Shown here one piece after another: positions 61,532 to 64,000 of a DNA stretch of 64,000 nucleotides. The notes under the pieces were generated by a model, which did no database searches, was not told the DNA's origin, and was given only the letters and a program-made list of their open reading frames with translations. Numbering within the stretch: the first letter of the stretch is position 1; each line of letters starts with the position of its first letter. The translations under genes were made by a program, and so were the position numbers. This DNA is from an uncultured Latescibacterota bacterium (lineage in GTDB: Bacteria; Latescibacterota; UBA2968): the NCBI GenBank assembly GCA_958295785.1, contig OY282377.1:2618394-2682393 (forward strand), read 5' to 3'.

Positions 61532-62395
61532 ATGGCAACGCGACTCAAAAACCCCTACCTGTGGGCTTATGCCACAGCCATTTTGCTGCATATCTTGGTT
61601 CTCGCCTTGGAAAATCCTCTGGGGCGCGTTTTTATCCTGGCACCGCAACAAGAAAACAGCCCTGCGCCGCCGCTGACTTTTGAATTTGTCGATGTGCCCA
61701 CGCGCAGAGAAGAGGCGCGGCCCGAAAAAACCCCGCTGATCGCAGAGCGGGATCAGATCGCGCGGGATCGACAAACCGATCCCCTGCCCGAAGATCACCT
61801 GCCGTTTTCCGAGGGGATGGCGCGGGCAAAAGATATGGCGACATCAGCGCGGGGCCATACGCGCAATCAAGTGCGAGATGCGGACGCGGCGCAGGAGACA
61901 AAAGCCGCAGAGAATCCCTCGTTTAGTTTTGCAGATGTGTTGCAGAAAAGCCCCGATGAAGCCCAAAAAGAACGGGAACGGGCCGTACTCGGCGGGGCAA
62001 CCCTGCCCGAGCAGCGCGTTCATAAGGACAACCGCCAAACCCGTGCGCGACAACGCGGCGGATTGCAACTGAGCACTTATGCCTGGAATTTCGCGCCCTA
62101 TTTGTCCTATCTCAAGCGGCGGATCGACCATCATATTTTTCCGCCGCGCGCATTTGATTTGGGGATGATCGAGGGCGCGACCCGCGTGAAATTTAGAATC
62201 TGGCGCGATGGTCGGCTCGAAGGCCCGGAACTCATTGACTACGAGGGCAGTGACATGTTGCGCGAAACGAGTTTGAAAGCCGTTGAACTCTCTGCGCCGT
62301 ATAGAGCACTGCCCCCCGATTTTCCCGATGAGTACCTCGAAATTGTGGGTACTTTTGAATATATCATTCTCGGCAAAGGACGAAGGCGACAATAA
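61532..62395 (+). CDS. TonB-like energy-transducing protein
   Basis: 287 aa. An N-terminal membrane anchor (WAYATAILLHILVLAL), then a long polar, charged periplasmic linker, then a C-terminal TonB-type fold (about 195-287): YLSYLKRRIDHHIFPP, VKFRIWRDGRLEGPELIDYEGSDML and a run of strands. It transmits the proton-motive force to receptors like the one at 20075-23317. The next gene encodes its ExbB partner, starting one base after the stop. Confidence 0.88.
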   Translation: MATRLKNPYLWAYATAILLHILVLALENPLGRVFILAPQQENSPAPPLTFEFVDVPTRREEARPEKTPLIAERDQIARDRQTDPLPEDHLPFSEGMARAKDMATSARGHTRNQVRDADAAQETKAAENPSFSFADVLQKSPDEAQKERERAVLGGATLPEQRVHKDNRQTRARQRGGLQLSTYAWNFAPYLSYLKRRIDHHIFPPRAFDLGMIEGATRVKFRIWRDGRLEGPELIDYEGSDMLRETSLKAVELSAPYRALPPDFPDEYLEIVGTFEYIILGKGRRRQ

Positions 62396-62396
62396 C

Positions 62397-63026
62397 ATGG
62401 GTTGGGCACTGTTTGAACAGGGTGGATTGATGATGTATCCGCTGACCTTATGCTCGGTGTTGGCGTTGGGCATTGCGATAGAACGCGGGTTCGCGCTGCG
62501 TCGGCGCGCCATTATTCGTCCCGAAATCGTCAGTGTGATCGACGGTATTCAAGGGCCGAAAGACATTGGCCTGGCACTCGCTGTCTGCCATCAATACAAA
62601 GGCCCTTTTTCCCATGTGATGCGCGCGGGGCTGGACAATCGCCATCTGCCCTTCGAGGAGATTCGGGAGGGCATTCTGGATCAGGGCCGCCAGGAGATGG
62701 GCGCGTTGCAAAAGGGGTTGGTGGTGCTGGAAACCGTGGCCGGGGTTTCGCCGCTTTTGGGACTTTTGGGCACGGTGTTGGGCATGATCAAGGTTTTTCA
62801 ACGGGTTTCAGAAGTGGGTGTGGGGCAGGCCAACCTCTTGGCGGGGGGGATTTCCGAAGCGATTTTGACCACGGCTGCGGGCCTGTTTATCGCGATACCC
62901 TCGCTCGTATTTTACAATTTGTACAGCAGCCGCGCAGAAAGCCTGATTTTGGAAATTGAAAAATACGCCAACACCCTGTTGAAAAAGCTGCGGGGGTTTC
63001 AAGGCCCCGGCAAGGCGGAAACCTAA
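62397..63026 (+). CDS. ExbB/TolQ/MotA-family proton channel
   Basis: 209 aa with three membrane segments: MMYPLTLCSVLALGIAIERGF, then VAGVSPLLGLLGTVLGMIKVF (the conserved TM2 pattern) and GGISEAILTTAAGLFIAIPSL (TM3 with its Thr). It pairs with ExbD to energise TonB. Start ATG 62397; frame open upstream only as a shadow of tonB. It overlaps exbD by one base. Confidence 0.92.
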   Translation: MGWALFEQGGLMMYPLTLCSVLALGIAIERGFALRRRAIIRPEIVSVIDGIQGPKDIGLALAVCHQYKGPFSHVMRAGLDNRHLPFEEIREGILDQGRQEMGALQKGLVVLETVAGVSPLLGLLGTVLGMIKVFQRVSEVGVGQANLLAGGISEAILTTAAGLFIAIPSLVFYNLYSSRAESLILEIEKYANTLLKKLRGFQGPGKAET

Positions 63027-63436
63027 TGCGACTGCAAACGCCCTCCAAACGCCGCCCTGCCGTGAATGTGACCTCGTTGATCGACGTGCTGTTTTTGCTG
63101 CTGACGTTTTTCCTCGTCACCACGCAATTCGTAGATCAATCCGCGCTCAAAGTCGAACTGCCCGCAATGGCACACTCGGAAAAAACGCAGCATATCAGGC
63201 GTTATATTCTCAACCTGTCGGCAGACGGTCAGATGACGCTGGACGGTCGGGTCGTCAACCGAGAAAAATTGCGGGACTTGCTCGCGCGACAAGCGGCTGA
63301 TGTCGATGCGAGTGGGGGCCTTGTTTTGCGGGCAGACCGCCACTTGCCCTACGGCGATGTGATGTCGATTCTCGACCTCATCAGGGGAACGGGCATCAGA
63401 CGGATTACCAATGCCACAGCAGAACCGGGTGAATAA
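63026..63436 (+). CDS. ExbD/TolR-family protein
   Basis: 136 aa. One membrane helix near the N-terminus with the essential Asp (VTSLIDVLFLLLTFFLVTT, Asp at about residue 20) and a periplasmic domain (LVLRADRHLPYGDVMSILDLI). It completes the ExbB-ExbD motor. Starts within the exbB stop (TAATG). The gene downstream is a sigma factor after 78 bases. Confidence 0.92.
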   Translation: MRLQTPSKRRPAVNVTSLIDVLFLLLTFFLVTTQFVDQSALKVELPAMAHSEKTQHIRRYILNLSADGQMTLDGRVVNREKLRDLLARQAADVDASGGLVLRADRHLPYGDVMSILDLIRGTGIRRITNATAEPGE

Positions 63437-63514
63437 CTCGCTGTCCATCAATTTTACGGTATAAGTGGCAAGTTATCAAAAATGTCCGAATCACCAATTT
63501 AAGAGACAGGAACA

Positions 63515-64000
63515 ATGCGCGATTCCAAATCGTCCAATTTTTCAAATATCGAAGATCTCCAAATCGTTGCCCGAGTTTTGGAAGGCAACACCGGGGCATT
63601 TTCCGCACTGGTGCAGCGACACCACGAGCGCGTGTACCGCGCGGTTTACAGTCTCATCGGCGATCTCGACGAAGCCGACGATTTGGCACAAGAAGCATTT
63701 ATCAAGGCATTTCGCGCCCTCAGACGGTTTCGGGGGCAATCGCTTTTTTCCACATGGCTGCACCGCATCGCCATCAACTGTTGCTTGGACTACCTCAAGT
63801 CCAAGCATCGGCGCAGCTTTGTTTCGCTGGATGAATATCGAGAAAATTGGGACGCGCCCCGCATCTGGATGGGGCGGTCCGAAAATGCAGATGTGGGCGT
63901 TGAACGGCGGGAATTGCAAGAAATTCTCGAGCGCGCGTTGGATAATTTGTCCGAAGAATATCGCGTGACCTTTGTTTTGAGAGAAATCGAAGGGTTGACC
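63515..64000 (+). CDS. ECF-type RNA polymerase sigma factor (3' end outside window)
   Basis: 162 codons visible, frame still open at the window end. Region 2 (about residues 29-95): ALVQRHHERVYRAVYSLIGDLDEADDLAQEAFIKAFRAL and STWLHRIAINCCLDYLK, here summarised by DEADDLAQEAF and TWLHRIAIN. Region 4 begins with ALDNLSEEYRVTFVLREIEGLT. An anti-sigma factor may follow beyond the window. ATG 63515 with AGG upstream. Confidence 0.9.
   Translation, partial: MRDSKSSNFSNIEDLQIVARVLEGNTGAFSALVQRHHERVYRAVYSLIGDLDEADDLAQEAFIKAFRALRRFRGQSLFSTWLHRIAINCCLDYLKSKHRRSFVSLDEYRENWDAPRIWMGRSENADVGVERRELQEILERALDNLSEEYRVTFVLREIEGLT

Noticed and set aside
60107-61798. 563-codon minus-strand frame across the glycosyltransferase
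   Set aside because: Shadow of the glycosyltransferase and tonB genes; the composition is typical of a reversed frame and no motif is present.
1-64000. tRNA or rRNA genes
   Set aside because: I saw no TTC-loop-like sequence in a plausible cloverleaf and no rRNA segments in any intergenic gap.

Overview
The window looks like part of a chromosome from a Gram-negative bacterium with high coding density and fairly high G+C. Evidence for an outer membrane is a TonB-dependent receptor, a TonB/ExbB/ExbD set, a predicted beta-barrel protein and several lipoproteins. Five phytanoyl-CoA dioxygenase-fold (PhyH) proteins, a sulfatase, two Gfo/Idh/MocA oxidoreductases, HprK and a dockerin-bearing protease recall uncultured FCB/PVC-type lineages such as Latescibacterota or Poribacteria. 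That placement is inference; no rRNA or marker gene here proves it.

Layout. 1-5.9 kb: a Mn/Fe-type ABC importer (binding protein cut by the window edge, ATPase, two permeases each carrying a C-terminal DtxR-like domain), toxin-antitoxin debris, and a free-standing DtxR regulator with a FeoA domain. 5.9-14.3 kb: a secreted metalloprotease with dockerin, methionine aminopeptidase, lipoproteins, a barrel protein and a tandem pair of cation/proton antiporters. 14.4-18.9 kb: RsbW-like ATPase, HPF, HprK, a TPR-like lipoprotein and aspartate kinase. 18.9-23.4 kb: an epimerase and a large TonB-dependent receptor. 23.4-25.8 kb (minus strand): prs, a GNAT and hisI, plus a very compact small transcription unit. 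25.8-34.4 kb: a MraY homologue, two M20 peptidases, two D-2-hydroxyacid dehydrogenases, dCMP deaminase and a diguanylate cyclase. 34.6-44 kb: a HEAT/zinc protein, a DUF493 protein, a DUF262/HNH defence gene, the oadG-oadB-oadA sodium pump, a methyltransferase/nuclease cassette between 66-bp direct repeats, and birA, whose likely substrate is OadA. 44.2-57.2 kb: catabolic-looking operons (PhyH, Gfo/Idh, sulfatase), a decayed parA gene split by an IS630 element, ogt, and four more PhyH genes. 57.2-59.7 kb: a Doc toxin overlapping a HEPN-like protein, then an ExeA-type ATPase. 60-64 kb: a family 2 glycosyltransferase, tonB-exbB-exbD and an ECF sigma factor cut by the window end.

Intergenic DNA is unusually repeat-rich. 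There are four copies of a roughly 440-535 bp element, at least two with imperfect terminal inverted repeats (MITE-like), about a dozen short palindromic GTAGGGGCG-type units, a 97-bp near-perfect inverted repeat separated by 26 kb, and shorter shared strings. These sit at the edges of several accessory modules.

The most interesting points are: (1) three PhyH-fold proteins in which the expected HxD iron motif reads HxG, as in known non-haem iron halogenases; (2) the doubled permease-regulator fusion, resembling chlamydial YtgCR; (3) the Doc/HEPN overlapping pair; (4) the MITE-like family; (5) the restriction-modification cassette bounded by direct repeats; (6) the layered decay of the parA operon; and (7) the possibly leaderless 46-codon unit at 25.5-25.7 kb.
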